Positions 42,039 to 52,406 are shown, numbered from the stretch's first letter. The stretch: DNA of 64,000 nt from Subtercola endophyticus (GCF_021044565.1 NZ_CP087997.1:3968001-4032000); one strand, 5' to 3'. Notes: generated from the sequence alone by a model not told the origin. Made by a program: numbers and translations.

Positions 42039-42063
42039 AGAGCGCGAAAGACGAGGGCCATCG

Positions 42064-44214
42064 ATGGCTAATGCGGTTGACACCACGGTTGAAGCAGGCA
42101 AGCGCGAAGCAGGCAAAGGCAGCGCCGCTTCGGCGCCAGCACCTCGTGGCACGGGCAAGCGCACCGCCGCTGGGCGCAAGCGCACCGCTCCGACGGTGCC
42201 GGCGACACCCGCGGCCGCGGTCGACGTCGAGTGGCTCGGCCACTACCTGCTCGGCACCTGGGCAGAAGCGCGACTCGAGTCCCGGCGCGTGGCGGGGCGG
42301 CCTGAGCTGCAGCGAATCGAAGGTCTCACGCTGCAGGAGCACCGCGAGCGAGTGTTCGGGCAGCTTCGTCTGCTCGTCGACGAGGGCGCGGTGAACAAAG
42401 CGTTTCCGAAACGGCTCGGTGGGCAAGACGACCACGGCGGCAACGTCGCCGGTTTCGAAGAGCTCGTGACTGCCGACCCGTCACTGCAGATCAAGTCGGG
42501 CGTGCAGTGGGGGCTGTTCGGTTCGGCCGTGCTGCACCTCGGAACCGAGTACCACCACGACACGTTCCTTCCGGCCATCATGAACCTCGACGTTCCGGGT
42601 GCGTTCGCCATGACCGAGACCGGGCACGGTTCCGACGTCGCGAGCATCGGCACCACGGCCACGTACGATGCCGAACGCAGCGAGTTCGTCATCAACACGC
42701 CGTTCCGCGGTGCGTGGAAGGACTACCTCGGCAATGCGGCCGTGCACGGAACTGCGGCCGTAGTGTTCGCCCAGCTCATCACCAAGGGTGTGAACCACGG
42801 CGTACACGCGTTCTACGTTCCGCTGCGCGATGCCGACGGCAGCTTTCTGCCGGGCATCGGCGGTGAAGACGACGGTCTGAAGGGTGGCCTGAACGGCATC
42901 GACAACGGCCGGCTGCACTTCAGCGCTGTTCGTGTTCCCCGAGTCAATCTGCTGAACCGCTACGGTGACGTCTCGGCCGAGGGTGACTACACCTCGTCGA
43001 TCACGAGCCCGGGGCGCCGGTTCTTCACGATGCTCGGCACCCTGGTTCAGGGCCGTGTGTCGTTGGATGGAGCATCCACTGCCGCGGCGAAGGTCGCCCT
43101 GCAGATCGCCGTCACGTACGGCAGCCAGCGCCGCCAGTTCACGGCCGGCAGCGACACCAACGAAGAGGTGCTGCTGGATTACCAGAAGCACCAGAGCCGA
43201 CTGATTCCGCTGATCGCGACCACCTATGCCTCGACCTTCGCCCACGAGGTGCTGCTGACGAAGTTCGACGAGGTGTTCTCTGGAGCGCACGACACCGACG
43301 CCGATCGGCAAGACCTCGAGACGCTCGCCGCCGCTCTGAAGCCGCTGTCGACCTGGCACGGCCTCGACACCCTGCAAGAGGCACGTGAAGCGTGCGGCGG
43401 GGCGGGGTTCTTGGCCGAGAACCGCTTCACCAGCCTGCGTGCCGACCTCGACGTCTATGCGACGTTCGAGGGTGACAACCACGTGCTTCTGCAGCTCGTC
43501 GCCAAGCGACTTCTGACCGATTACAGCCGAAAGTTCGCGAAGGCCGATGCTGGGGTGCTCGCCCGCTACGTTGTCGAGCAGGCCGCCGAGCGCACGGTGA
43601 ACGGCACGGGCCTTCGCCGGCTGGCGCAGAACGTCACCGACCACGGGTCGACGGCGCGGTCGGTGGGCCAGCTGCGCTCGCCGAAGGTGCAGCGTGCGCT
43701 GCTGACCGATCGTGTCGAAACCATGGTCGCCGAAGTGGCAACTCGCCTTCGCCCCGCCAATAAGGCGTCGAAGAAGAAGGCCGCCGACCTCTTCAACGCG
43801 AACCAGAACGCGATGATCGAGGCCGCCCGTGCTCACGCCGAGCTACTGCAGTGGGAGGCGTTCACCGATGCGCTCGCGAAGGTCGAAGACCCCGGCACGA
43901 AGACCGTGCTGACCTGGGTGCGTGACCTCTTCGGGCTCGGACTCATTGAGAAGCACGCCGCGTGGTACCTGATTCACGGGCGCCTCTCGCCCCAGCGCGC
44001 GCAGTCGGTGAGCGACTACATCGAGCGCCTCACGGCCCGGCTGCGCCCGCACGCCCTCGACCTGGTGACTGCGTTCGGGTACGGCCCCGAGCATCTGCGG
44101 GCTCCCATCGCGTCAGGAGCCGAGCTCGAACGCCAGAACGAGGCCCGCGACTACTACCGCGACCTGCGCGCGAGCGGCAACGCCCCCGTCGACGAGAAGG
44201 CCCTCAAGCGCTGA
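42064..44214 (+). CDS. Acyl-CoA oxidase / acyl-CoA dehydrogenase family
   Basis: The predicted protein has 716 residues from ATG 42064 (GAGGG seven bases upstream); an in-frame GTG at 41938 would translate an 11-bp repeat and is less likely. A Lys/Ala/Pro-rich N-terminal ~45 residues precede the ACOX fold: FPKRLGGQDDHGGNVAGFEEL, GVQWGLFGSAVLHLGTEYH, FAMTETGHGSDVASIGTTATYD (FAD contacts), INTPFRGAWKDYLGNAA, FVIN-like strands, LVQGRVSLDGASTAAAKVAL, GSQRRQF, EACGGAGFLAENR and YATFEGDNHVLLQLVAKRLL (catalytic Glu in FEGDN). The length and two-domain C-terminus fit oxidase rather than dehydrogenase. It would introduce the trans-2 double bond in beta-oxidation and make H2O2. Cytoplasmic. Confidence 0.9.
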   Translation: MANAVDTTVEAGKREAGKGSAASAPAPRGTGKRTAAGRKRTAPTVPATPAAAVDVEWLGHYLLGTWAEARLESRRVAGRPELQRIEGLTLQEHRERVFGQLRLLVDEGAVNKAFPKRLGGQDDHGGNVAGFEELVTADPSLQIKSGVQWGLFGSAVLHLGTEYHHDTFLPAIMNLDVPGAFAMTETGHGSDVASIGTTATYDAERSEFVINTPFRGAWKDYLGNAAVHGTAAVVFAQLITKGVNHGVHAFYVPLRDADGSFLPGIGGEDDGLKGGLNGIDNGRLHFSAVRVPRVNLLNRYGDVSAEGDYTSSITSPGRRFFTMLGTLVQGRVSLDGASTAAAKVALQIAVTYGSQRRQFTAGSDTNEEVLLDYQKHQSRLIPLIATTYASTFAHEVLLTKFDEVFSGAHDTDADRQDLETLAAALKPLSTWHGLDTLQEAREACGGAGFLAENRFTSLRADLDVYATFEGDNHVLLQLVAKRLLTDYSRKFAKADAGVLARYVVEQAAERTVNGTGLRRLAQNVTDHGSTARSVGQLRSPKVQRALLTDRVETMVAEVATRLRPANKASKKKAADLFNANQNAMIEAARAHAELLQWEAFTDALAKVEDPGTKTVLTWVRDLFGLGLIEKHAAWYLIHGRLSPQRAQSVSDYIERLTARLRPHALDLVTAFGYGPEHLRAPIASGAELERQNEARDYYRDLRASGNAPVDEKALKR

Positions 44215-44231
44215 TTCTCGGCGCGGCTCAG

Positions 44232-44268
44232 GCCGGGAGGGTGGCATCTGCCCCCTCCCGGCTTTTTT
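44232..44268 (+). terminator. Intrinsic terminator after the acyl-CoA oxidase gene
   Basis: GCCGGGAGGG (44232-44241) pairs with CCCTCCCGGC (44253-44262), followed by six T residues (44263-44268). Confidence 0.88.
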
Positions 44269-44299
44269 CTCGCACGTTATTGCGTATGACGTACACACT

Positions 44300-44689
44300 G
44301 TGCTCGAAGCGGCGGGTGCGACCGGTGCGGCGGGCGGGGGCGGCGGCGGTCTGTTTGGCACTGCGAGCGGCAGCGCGTCGAGCGCAGCGGATGCCGCGCT
44401 CGACGACGTGGAGTTCGGCCTCGACCGCCTGCTCGACGGGGTCGAGCGCTACATCGGCCTCACCGGTGCCGAGCGTGACCGCGAGAGGCTCACCGCCTCT
44501 AACCAGGCGACGGATGACCGGCTCGGGTTCTACCGCAAAGACCCTGCCGTGCGCGAGGCCGCCCAGAAGCGCCGCGAAGCCGAGCAGAAGCTGCGCGAGG
44601 CCCAGAAGCGCGAGCGCGAACTCATCGCCAAGGCCCGCGAGCGTGCCACCAAGCAGGCCGAGAAAGACGCCGCCCGCTCCCGCCCCTGA
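44300..44689 (+). CDS. Small charged coiled-coil hypothetical protein
   Basis: The predicted protein has 129 residues from GTG 44300. The first ~35 residues are Gly/Ala/Ser rich. Residues ~36-60 (LDDVEFGLDRLLDGVERYIG) are amphipathic, and ~80-129 form a long Lys/Glu/Arg/Ala helix (REAAQKRREAEQKLREAQKRERELIAK region) predicted to be coiled coil. No family recognised. No Shine-Dalgarno is evident, so the start is uncertain; codon use is typical of the neighbours. It stands alone between a terminator and the convergent aquaporin gene, 27 bases away. Confidence 0.5.
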   Translation: MLEAAGATGAAGGGGGGLFGTASGSASSAADAALDDVEFGLDRLLDGVERYIGLTGAERDRERLTASNQATDDRLGFYRKDPAVREAAQKRREAEQKLREAQKRERELIAKARERATKQAEKDAARSRP

Positions 44690-44716
44690 CCATCGTGTGC
44701 CGCCTCGTCAGCCTCG

Positions 44717-45514
44717 TCAGTTTTTCGACGGCGCAGACGAAGACGAGACGTACTTCACGCCGTCGAAGAGGTACCGGTAGCTGAAGCCGGCGATCAGCGC
44801 GCCGACGATGGGGAAGACGATGAACACCCACAGTTGCGCGAGCCAGTCGCCGCCGCCGTAGATGGCCGTGGCGATCGAGCGAGCGGGGTTGATCGAGGCG
44901 TTGTCGACCGGAATCGAGATGAGCAGCAGCAGGGTCAGTGTGAAACCGATGGCAATGGGTGCGAATCCGGCGACCGCGTGCCGCGCATTCGTCACCCCGA
45001 GAATCACGTAGAGGAACACGGCGGTGATGATGATCTCGATGATGATCGCAGCGGCCAGGTTGAACCCGCCGGGGGAGTGCGAACCGTAGCCGTTCGACGC
45101 GAATCCGCCCTTGACCGCGGCGTCGAGAAAGCCTGCGGGGCCGCCCGAGGCGAGCCCGAAGATCGCCGAGGCGCCGACGATCGCACCGACGAGCTGCGCC
45201 ACGATGTACATCGGTACGTCGCGCCAGGCGAACCGATCTGCGGCCGCCAGGCCGAGAGTGACGGCCGGGTTGAAGTGCCCGCCCGAGATCGGGCCGAATG
45301 CGTAAGCGCCGATCATCACGGTCAGCCCGAGTGCGATCGCCACACCCAGAAAGCCCACGCCGAGTGGGTTACCGGCGTCGGAACTGGGAAACGCGGCCGA
45401 GAACACGGCCGTGCCGACGAGCCCGAAGACGAGCAGGAACGTGCCTACAGTCTCGGCGATCAGCCGGGCGAGGGTCGACGGTTCGGCCGGCGCCGGTGCT
45501 TCTGGATACGACAT
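44717..45514 (-). CDS. Aquaporin (MIP family)
   Basis: The predicted protein has 265 residues from ATG 45514 (MSYPEAPAPAEPSTLARLIAE), with GGGGGA five bases upstream; an earlier in-frame ATG lies in the untranslated region. Six TMs and both pore motifs are present: [13 protein letters not shown] and NASINPARSIATAIYGG. Ser (not Asp) follows the second NPAR, and TFLLVFGLVGTAVFSA opens helix 1; both point to a water-selective AqpZ-like channel, in contrast to the glpF gene at 20 kb. Residues 140-175 form a longer Gly-rich extracellular loop than usual. Single gene, divergent from the ABC operon. Confidence 0.88.
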   Translation of the reverse strand: MSYPEAPAPAEPSTLARLIAETVGTFLLVFGLVGTAVFSAAFPSSDAGNPLGVGFLGVAIALGLTVMIGAYAFGPISGGHFNPAVTLGLAAADRFAWRDVPMYIVAQLVGAIVGASAIFGLASGGPAGFLDAAVKGGFASNGYGSHSPGGFNLAAAIIIEIIITAVFLYVILGVTNARHAVAGFAPIAIGFTLTLLLLISIPVDNASINPARSIATAIYGGGDWLAQLWVFIVFPIVGALIAGFSYRYLFDGVKYVSSSSAPSKN

Positions 45515-45763
45515 GGTTCCCCCAGGGATGAGAAAAGCACCACAGCGAGGAGTGCTGCGGTGCACGGATGTTCGGAAGGATGATCACGTAGAACATACCG
45601 GAAACGTTCAGCCGGGCACCATCTGGTACCCGGGTATGACAGGGACTGTTACGCCGGGGCAAAGTGCACACCCTGGGGGGATGCCCGGGCATCCGTTGGT
45701 CTTCTAGGCTCGAACCATCGCGACAGACCCATCACGAATCGCAGACCACGAGGAGCATCGACA

Positions 45764-46759
45764 GTGATCGAAGCACACGGATTGACCAAGAGATACGGGC
45801 CCAAGACGGCCGTCGACGGGGTGAACTTCACTGTTCGCCCGGGGCTCGTCACCGGCTTTCTCGGCCCCAACGGCGCCGGCAAGTCGACCACGATGCGCAT
45901 GATCGTGGGGCTCGACCGACCCACGTCGGGCAGCGTCACGGTCAACGGCAAGAACTACAAAGACAGCCACGCCCCGCTGCACGAGGTGGGCGTTCTGCTC
46001 GACGCGAAGGCCGTGCACTCCGGCCGTTCGGCCTACAACCACCTGCTCGGCCTCGGCGCGACGCACGGAATCGGCGCGAAGCGGGTCAAGGAGGTCATCG
46101 AGATGACCGGCCTCGAGTCGGTCGCCAAGAAGCGCGTCGGCGGATTCTCGCTCGGCATGGGGCAGCGCCTCGGAATCGCCGCAGCGATGCTCGGCGACCC
46201 GGGAACGCTGATTCTCGACGAGCCGGTCAACGGTCTCGACCCCGAGGGTGTGGTGTGGGTGCGCGAACTCGTGCGCTTCCTGGCCTCGGAGGGCCGAACC
46301 GTGCTGCTCTCGTCGCACCTGATGAGTGAGATGGCGATGACCGCCGATCACATCATCGTGCTCGGCAAGGGCCGCATTCTCGCCGACGCGCCCGTTGCAG
46401 AGATGGTGAGCGCGTCGACCGTCTCGTCGGTTCGTGCGGTGAGCCCGCAGGCTTCCGACATCGCTCGTCTGCTGGTGTCGCCCGACGTGACCATCACGAG
46501 TGTGGATGCTCAGACGCTGCAGATCGTCGGTCTCACCTCGGCGGCCGTCGGTGAAGCCGCGGCTTCGGCCGGAATCGTGCTGCACGAGCTCACCCCCATC
46601 AAGGGATCGCTCGAAGACGCCTACATGAACCTCACCGCCGATGCGGTCGAGTACCGCACGGGCGCCTACGACCCCACCCAGAGCGGCGGGGCGCCGATCG
46701 CCTCAGCGCCCGCCGCTGCATCCACCGCCCCCACTTCGACCTCGGAGGTCTCCCGATGA
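45764..46759 (+). CDS. ABC transporter ATP-binding protein
   Basis: The predicted protein has 331 residues from GTG 45764 (GAGGAG eight bases upstream). The first ~225 residues are a full nucleotide-binding domain: GLTKRYGPKTAVDGVNF, Walker A FLGPNGAGKSTTMRM, Q-loop region, signature FSLGMGQRLGIAAAMLG (variant of LSGGQ), Walker B TLILDEPVNGLDPEG, and switch His in LLSSHLMSEM. The C-terminal ~90 residues are the extension common in DrrA/NatA-like exporters, with an Ala/Pro/Thr-rich tail. It overlaps the permease gene by ATGA. This is an ABC-2-type exporter; substrate unknown. The downstream two-component system suggests response to envelope stress or antimicrobial. Confidence 0.93.
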   Translation: MIEAHGLTKRYGPKTAVDGVNFTVRPGLVTGFLGPNGAGKSTTMRMIVGLDRPTSGSVTVNGKNYKDSHAPLHEVGVLLDAKAVHSGRSAYNHLLGLGATHGIGAKRVKEVIEMTGLESVAKKRVGGFSLGMGQRLGIAAAMLGDPGTLILDEPVNGLDPEGVVWVRELVRFLASEGRTVLLSSHLMSEMAMTADHIIVLGKGRILADAPVAEMVSASTVSSVRAVSPQASDIARLLVSPDVTITSVDAQTLQIVGLTSAAVGEAAASAGIVLHELTPIKGSLEDAYMNLTADAVEYRTGAYDPTQSGGAPIASAPAAASTAPTSTSEVSR

Positions 46760-47586
46760 CGACCATCGCTTCGGCCCCCGCGGGCCACATCCACCACGCC
46801 GCCCCGAATGTGCACCTCTCTGTCGCAGGAATTCTGCGTTCCGAGTGGATCAAGCTGCGCACGCTGCGCTCCACGCTCTGGGTGTACGCCATCATGATCG
46901 TCCTGCAGGTCGGCTTCGGCCTGCTCGTCGTCTCGATCAGCGTCGGCCAGGCCGGGTTCGAGCAGCGAGCGGAGGCTCGTGCAGGCTCAGACCTCGCCAC
47001 CCTCGGCGCCGTCAGCGGAATCGGGTTCACCCAGCTCGTGGTCTCCGTGCTCGGGGTGCTGGTGATCGCCGGCGAGTACTCGACCGGGCAGATCCGTTCC
47101 AGTCTGGTCGCGGTTCCCAAGCGCCTGCCGGTGCTCTGGGCGAAGATCGTCGTGTTCGGCGTCGTGACCTTCGTGGTCTCGTTCGTGGGAATTCTGATCA
47201 CCTACCTCGTCACCGCACCGATTCTGGCGGGTGCCGGAATCTCGTCGAGTCTCTTCGACGATGGCGTGTTTCTGACCCTCGTCGGTGCTGCGGGTTACCT
47301 CGCGTTGCTCGGAATTCTCGCGCTGGTCATCGGCGCCGTGCTGCGCAACACCGCGGGCGGCATCGCGACGGCGCTCGGGCTGCTGCTCGTGCTTCCGGTG
47401 GTGCTCACCCTGATTCCCGCCGACTGGGCGAACTCGCTCGCCGACTGGCTGCCGGGAACCGCCGGCCGCGACATCTACTCCTCGGGCGGTGTCTTCGAAT
47501 GGTGGCAGGGCCTGCTGATTCTGGTGGGCTGGATCGTGGTCATCGGGGCGGCCGCCGCCACCCTGTTGCGCCGACGGGATGCCTAG
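46756..47586 (+). CDS. ABC-2-type transporter permease
   Basis: The predicted protein has 276 residues with six TMs: SEWIKLRTLRSTLWVYAIMIVLQVGF opens TM1 (the IKLRTLRS motif is typical of ABC-2 permeases in Gram-positive bacteriocin or antibiotic resistance pumps). LGVLVIAGEYSTGQIRSSLVAVPKR follows with its cytoplasmic loop after TM2. The last helix (LLILVGWIVVIGAAAATLL) ends in RRRDA. The start overlaps the ATPase stop (ATGA), so it pairs with that gene. Forty bases separate it from the histidine kinase. Confidence 0.9.
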   Translation: MTTIASAPAGHIHHAAPNVHLSVAGILRSEWIKLRTLRSTLWVYAIMIVLQVGFGLLVVSISVGQAGFEQRAEARAGSDLATLGAVSGIGFTQLVVSVLGVLVIAGEYSTGQIRSSLVAVPKRLPVLWAKIVVFGVVTFVVSFVGILITYLVTAPILAGAGISSSLFDDGVFLTLVGAAGYLALLGILALVIGAVLRNTAGGIATALGLLLVLPVVLTLIPADWANSLADWLPGTAGRDIYSSGGVFEWWQGLLILVGWIVVIGAAAATLLRRRDA

Positions 47587-47625
47587 CCTCGGCTGCGTTC
47601 GCACGAAGTGCGGCAAGCTGAGCCT

Positions 47626-48956
47626 ATGACTGACGTACGCGGGGCGGCCGCGGCAGACGACGAACTCCGTCTGCCGCGGCCGCCCGGCGTTTTTCGGCTG
47701 TTCTTCGCGCGGCATCCGTGGTTCGTCGACGGCGCTCTCGTGGTACTGTTCGCGGCGCCGGTGGCGCTCTACTTCGTGCTGCGGTTGGCCGGCGTAGGGG
47801 CCGGTCCGTGGCCGGTGCCCGTCACGATCGTGGGGGTCGTGAGCGCTGCCGCAATCGCCGCGGCCATTCTCTTTCGACGGGCGCATCCGCTCGTGCTTGT
47901 CGGGGTGGTGACCGTCGCGTTCTTCGTGGTCTTCCCTTCCTTCGGCCCGGTCATCTTTCTGCCGGCGTTGTACGCCCCGTATGCGGTGGCGGTCTACCGA
48001 TCGGTGCGACTGTCGTGGGTGTCGTTCGGCATCATGGTGGTCGCGCTCGCCATCGCGAGCCTCATCGCGTCTAACGGGGCCTGGGCGGATGCCCTCGGCA
48101 TGTCGCTCTCGTTAGGGTTTCTCATTCTCATCGCCACCCTCATCGGCGTAAACGTGGGCAATCGTAAGCGCTACGTGGCGGCGCTGGTCGATCGAGCGGC
48201 CCAACTCGCGCGCGAACGCGATCAGCAGGCCCTGCTCGCAACCGTCTCGGAGCGAGCCCGCATCGCCCGCGAAATGCACGACATCGTAGCGCACAGCCTC
48301 ACCGTGATGGTCGCGCTGGCCGACGGCGCCGAAATGACGGCCGAGCGCGACCCGGCGCGGGCTGCCGCCGCCATGCGGCAGGTCGGCGAGACAGGTCGCA
48401 CCGCGCTGGCCGACATGCGGGTGGTGCTCGGGGTGCTCGCCGAGCCGGTGGATGCCTCGCGGGTGACCGGTGCGCCCGGTACCCCCCTAGCGCCTGGTGC
48501 CCCGCTGGCGCCGCTTCCCGGTGCGAACGAGCTCGGGTCGCTCATCCAGTCGTATCGCAACGCCGGCATGGTGGTGCACTTCACCGTCTCGGGGCTTCCG
48601 GCGGTCGATCCGTCGCGTCAGGTGGCGGTGTTCCGCGTCGTGCAGGAGTCGCTGACGAACAGCCTGCGTTATGCGCCGAACCCGAAGCACGTGACGGTCG
48701 TGCTCGAAGAAGCGGAATCAGGCGTGACGGTACGGGTGACCGACGTGGGCACGAGTGGCGGTGACGGCAGCAGGCCCTCCGGCCAGGGCCCGGCGCCGGC
48801 TGCTGCGGCGGCGATGGTGATGACCGGATCGGGCCGTGGCATCATCGGAATGCGCGAACGAGTCGCAGCATTCGGCGGCACTCTCGATGCTGGGCCGACC
48901 GCGAGCGGCGGCTGGCAGGTGCTCGCCCACATTCCGAACGAGAAAGCGGCTGACTC

Positions 48957-48960
<4 letters not shown>
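47626..48960 (+). CDS. NarL-type sensor histidine kinase
   Basis: The predicted protein has 444 residues from ATG 47626; CAAGCT lies six bases upstream, GTG 47608 being the alternative. Four to five TMs in the N-terminal ~180 residues form an input domain with little extracellular sequence (intramembrane-sensing style). The HisKA_3 dimerisation domain has the phospho-His in ARIAREMHDIVAHSLTVMVA and ALADMRVVLGVL. The HATPase_c domain has FRVVQESLTNSLRYA, VRVTDVGTSG and GSGRGIIGMRERVAAFGG. It overlaps the response-regulator gene by ATGA, and both follow the ABC exporter, so the system probably senses the exporter's substrate or membrane state and controls it. Confidence 0.93.
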
Positions 48961-49736
<776 letters not shown>

Positions 49737-49815
49737 ACCGTCTCATCGGTTATCAGGCTCGAGCAGTCTGCGCAACGCCCTTGAACGTCGGGCCGCAGGT
49801 GGGGAGGGTAGAGGT

Positions 49816-50154
49816 ATGAAACGAATCTCGTACAGCGGTGGGTCGTTTCTCACCACCGACGGCGTGGCCGACGCGCTGCTGCAATTTGTCGCCGCTCTCG
49901 GATCGAGCCATCGAGCCGAGGCGATCGAGATTCCCGTGGTGCACGACGACGGCGAAGAAGACACCGTTCAGCTCGTCATCGGTCCGGCGAGCGAGCTGGT
50001 GAGCATCACCGAATCGACGGCGTTCAGCGACCCCGACTCACGCGACGCCATCGCCCGTCTGAACGCTCGCACAGATCTGCTTCGCGTGCCCCGCCCTGTG
50101 GCGACGAAAGACCCGGGCTCCGCGGCGGCCGACTTCGACTTCGACGACCTGTAG
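49816..50154 (+). CDS. Small hypothetical protein
   Basis: The predicted protein has 112 residues from ATG 49816 with GAGG close upstream. It is a compact acidic protein: SYSGGSFLTTDGVADALLQF, AEAIEIPVVHDDGEEDTVQLVIGP (an EIPV..D..G...TV.LVIGP strand pair), then DSRDAIARLNARTDLLRVPRPV and a final acidic DFDFDDL. No named family recognised; similar short proteins occur in Microbacteriaceae genomes as hypotheticals. Cytoplasmic. It stands between the two-component system and pip and is probably independent. Confidence 0.68.
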   Translation: MKRISYSGGSFLTTDGVADALLQFVAALGSSHRAEAIEIPVVHDDGEEDTVQLVIGPASELVSITESTAFSDPDSRDAIARLNARTDLLRVPRPVATKDPGSAAADFDFDDL

Positions 50155-50180
50155 CGCGCGCCGCCCGCCGGCCTCGCCCG

Positions 50181-50186
50181 TAAGCT
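50181..50186 (+). promoter_or_regulatory. -10 box of a leaderless pip promoter
   Basis: TAAGCT is followed by CGAGGA and ATG 50193, a six-base gap. Confidence 0.5.
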
Positions 50187-50192
50187 CGAGGA

Positions 50193-51149
50193 ATGCGAAC
50201 GCTGTATCCAGAGATCGAACCAGACGAGATCGGCTTTCTGCCGGTGGGTGACGGGCAAGAGCTGTACTGGGAGACGTCGGGCAACCCCGCCGGCAAACCG
50301 GTGGTGTTCTTGCACGGCGGCCCCGGTGCCGGAACGAATCCGGCGCATCGACGGCTTTTCGACCCCGCGAAATACCGAATCGTGCTGTTCGACCAGCGCG
50401 GCTGCGGCCTGAGCCTGCCGCACGTGAGCGAGTCGGCCGACCACCTCGCCGCCAACACCACGTGGCACCTGGTCAGCGACATCGAGAAACTGCGCGAGCA
50501 CCTCGGCATCGAGCGCTGGCAGGTGTTCGGCGGATCGTGGGGCAGCGCCCTCGGCCTGGCCTACGCCGAGACGCACCCCGAGCGCGTGACCGAACTCGTG
50601 CTGCGCGGCATCTTCACGCTGCGCAAGCGCGAGCTCGACTGGTTCTACGAGGGCGGCGCGGCCGAGATCGTGCCCGAGCTGTGGCAGAAGTTTCTCGAGC
50701 CGGTCGAGCACGCAGAGCGGCACCACCTCATTCGCGCGTACCACTCGCTGCTGAGCAACCCTGACCCGAGCATCCACGGCCCGGCTGCTGTGGCGTGGTC
50801 GACCTGGGAGGCGTCGACCATCACGCTGCAACCGCGGGCCGATCTGATCGCGACGTTCGCCGAGCCGACGTATGCCCTGGCGTTCGCGCGCATCGAGAAC
50901 CACTATTTCGTGAACGAGGGCTGGTTCGACGAGGGGCAGTTGATTGCCAATGCCGGGGTGTTGCACGACATTCCGGGGGCCATCGTTCAGGGCCGATACG
51001 ACCTCTGCACGCCGGCCGTCACCGCGTATGACCTGCACCGCGCATGGCCGTCGGCGTCGTACACGGTGGTCGGCGATGCCGGGCATTCGTTCGACGAGCC
51101 CGGAATCCTCGACGCCCTCATCGAAGCGACCGACCGGTTCGCGGCGTGA
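50193..51149 (+). CDS. pip: Proline iminopeptidase (prolyl aminopeptidase)
   Basis: The predicted protein has 318 residues, an alpha/beta hydrolase of peptidase family S33 removing N-terminal proline from peptides in the cytoplasm. Landmarks: oxyanion-hole HGGPGAGTNP (41-50), DQRGCGLSLPH, nucleophile Ser115 in VFGGSWGSALGLAYA, the cap-domain glutamates typical of the family (YEGGAAEIVPELWQ), acid Asp in QGRYDLCTP and catalytic His in GDAGHSFDEPG. Length is normal. The stop overlaps the PfkB kinase start by GTGA, so the two are translated together although a functional link is not obvious. Confidence 0.95.
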   Translation: MRTLYPEIEPDEIGFLPVGDGQELYWETSGNPAGKPVVFLHGGPGAGTNPAHRRLFDPAKYRIVLFDQRGCGLSLPHVSESADHLAANTTWHLVSDIEKLREHLGIERWQVFGGSWGSALGLAYAETHPERVTELVLRGIFTLRKRELDWFYEGGAAEIVPELWQKFLEPVEHAERHHLIRAYHSLLSNPDPSIHGPAAVAWSTWEASTITLQPRADLIATFAEPTYALAFARIENHYFVNEGWFDEGQLIANAGVLHDIPGAIVQGRYDLCTPAVTAYDLHRAWPSASYTVVGDAGHSFDEPGILDALIEATDRFAA

Positions 51150-52330
51150 GCGGCGGCGCCGGTGGTGTCGGCGGCGCCGGTGGTGTCGGCGGTGTTAGTG
51201 GCAGCGTCGGTGGCGCGGGAGCCGCCGATGGCGCCGAGGTCGGGCGCGCGGATGCCCGGGGTGACGCTCCGGGCCGCGTTGTCGTTGTGGGCGATGCCCT
51301 GATCGACGAGTTTCGCGACGTCGACGGCGGCGCCGATTTCGTGGGTGGCGCCGGGCTGAATGTGGCGGTGGGACTGCGGATGCTCGGGGTGCCGACGTCG
51401 CTCGTAGCGATGGTCGGTGCAGACCACGATGGCGACGTCATCAGGCAGTACCTCGCCCGGTACGACGTGGCGCTGCTCGAGACGGTGGGGGAGTCCGGCA
51501 CCTCGCGGGCGGTCTCTGACCGCACCGATGGAGAGCCGCGGTACATCTTCAACGAGGCCGCTCAGCGGCGGAGCCTGTCGTTCGACACGGTGTCTCGCGC
51601 GGCGCTTGCCGAGGCGGCGCTCGTTGTCGTCAGCTGCTTTCCGTTCGACAATCAGCAGCAGGCCGACGCGCTGTTCGGTGCGGTGGGCGGTGGCGGCGGC
51701 GGTTGGGCCGATGGCGGGGCTGAGGCTGGCGGCGGGGCTGGAGACGTGGTCGGCGACGCGATCGGCGACGCAGCCGCGGCGGTGGCGGGGCCGGCCGCGC
51801 GGCGGCTCGTGCTCGACCCGAATCCGCGCGGCGGAATGCTGAGCGATCGTGACGAATTCGTGCGCAACTTCGAGCGGCTCGCCGCGACGAGCCTGGTGAC
51901 GAAGATCGGCGACGAAGACTGCGAGCTGCTCTACGGTGAGCCTCTCGACACCGTTGTCGAGCGGCTGCTGCGCGGCGGAGCCACGAGCGTGCTGGCCACG
52001 GCGGGGCGGTCGGGAGCGGGCATCCGTACCGCCCGTGGACTGCGTGTCGACGTGCCGATCGCCGCACTGGATGGCCCCGTGATCGACACGATGGGTGCGG
52101 GGGACGCGACCCTGGCGTCGACCGCGGCCTCGCTTTTCGAACTCGCGGTCGGTGCTTCCGCGGCTGGCGGGGCCTTCGCCGTCGGTGCTTCCGCGGCAGG
52201 CCGGGCCTTCGCGGGCGAGGCACCCGCAGTGCCCGCCTCGGAGGAGTCGTGGCTTGAGCTGCTCGAACGCGCCATGCTCATCGCCGCCGCGACCTGCCGC
52301 TCGCGCGGTGCCCTGCTGCGCCTGCCCTGA
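51146..52330 (+). CDS. PfkB-family carbohydrate kinase with low-complexity insertions
   Basis: The predicted protein has 394 residues from GTG 51146 (overlapping the pip stop). The ribokinase fold is clear: VVVVGDALIDEFRDVDG, FVGGAGLNVAVGLRMLG (signature 1), ADHDGDVIRQYLARYDV, ALVVVSCFPFDN, LVLDPNPRGGML and the catalytic signature 2 VIDTMGAGDATLASTA (Asp in GAGD). Extra material includes a Gly/Val-rich N-terminal ~30 residues (GGAGGVGG repeats), a Gly/Ala insertion around 185-215, and an Ala-rich repeat (VGASAAGGAFA / VGASAAGRAFA) near the C-terminus. Relatives phosphorylate sugars or nucleosides; substrate cannot be named. Confidence 0.88.
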   Translation: MSGGAGGVGGAGGVGGVSGSVGGAGAADGAEVGRADARGDAPGRVVVVGDALIDEFRDVDGGADFVGGAGLNVAVGLRMLGVPTSLVAMVGADHDGDVIRQYLARYDVALLETVGESGTSRAVSDRTDGEPRYIFNEAAQRRSLSFDTVSRAALAEAALVVVSCFPFDNQQQADALFGAVGGGGGGWADGGAEAGGGAGDVVGDAIGDAAAAVAGPAARRLVLDPNPRGGMLSDRDEFVRNFERLAATSLVTKIGDEDCELLYGEPLDTVVERLLRGGATSVLATAGRSGAGIRTARGLRVDVPIAALDGPVIDTMGAGDATLASTAASLFELAVGASAAGGAFAVGASAAGRAFAGEAPAVPASEESWLELLERAMLIAAATCRSRGALLRLP

Positions 52331-52360
52331 CTTCGTTCGCGTCTCAACGTGACGTCGAGG

Positions 52361-52406
52361 TTGCGCAGAAGCACCTTCCCGAGCGTCGAAAGGTGCTTCT
52401 GCGCAA
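52361..52406. terminator. Perfect 17-bp hairpin between convergent genes
   Basis: TTGCGCAGAAGCACCTT (52361-52377) and its exact complement (52390-52406) flank a 12-base loop. It lies between the PfkB kinase stop and the convergent MFS gene, so it can terminate in both directions. Confidence 0.75.

Noticed and set aside
43962..44780. 272-codon plus-strand frame over the end of the acyl-CoA oxidase and the following gap
   Set aside because: Overlaps the oxidase, the terminator and the coiled-coil gene in another frame; Arg/Pro-rich noise.
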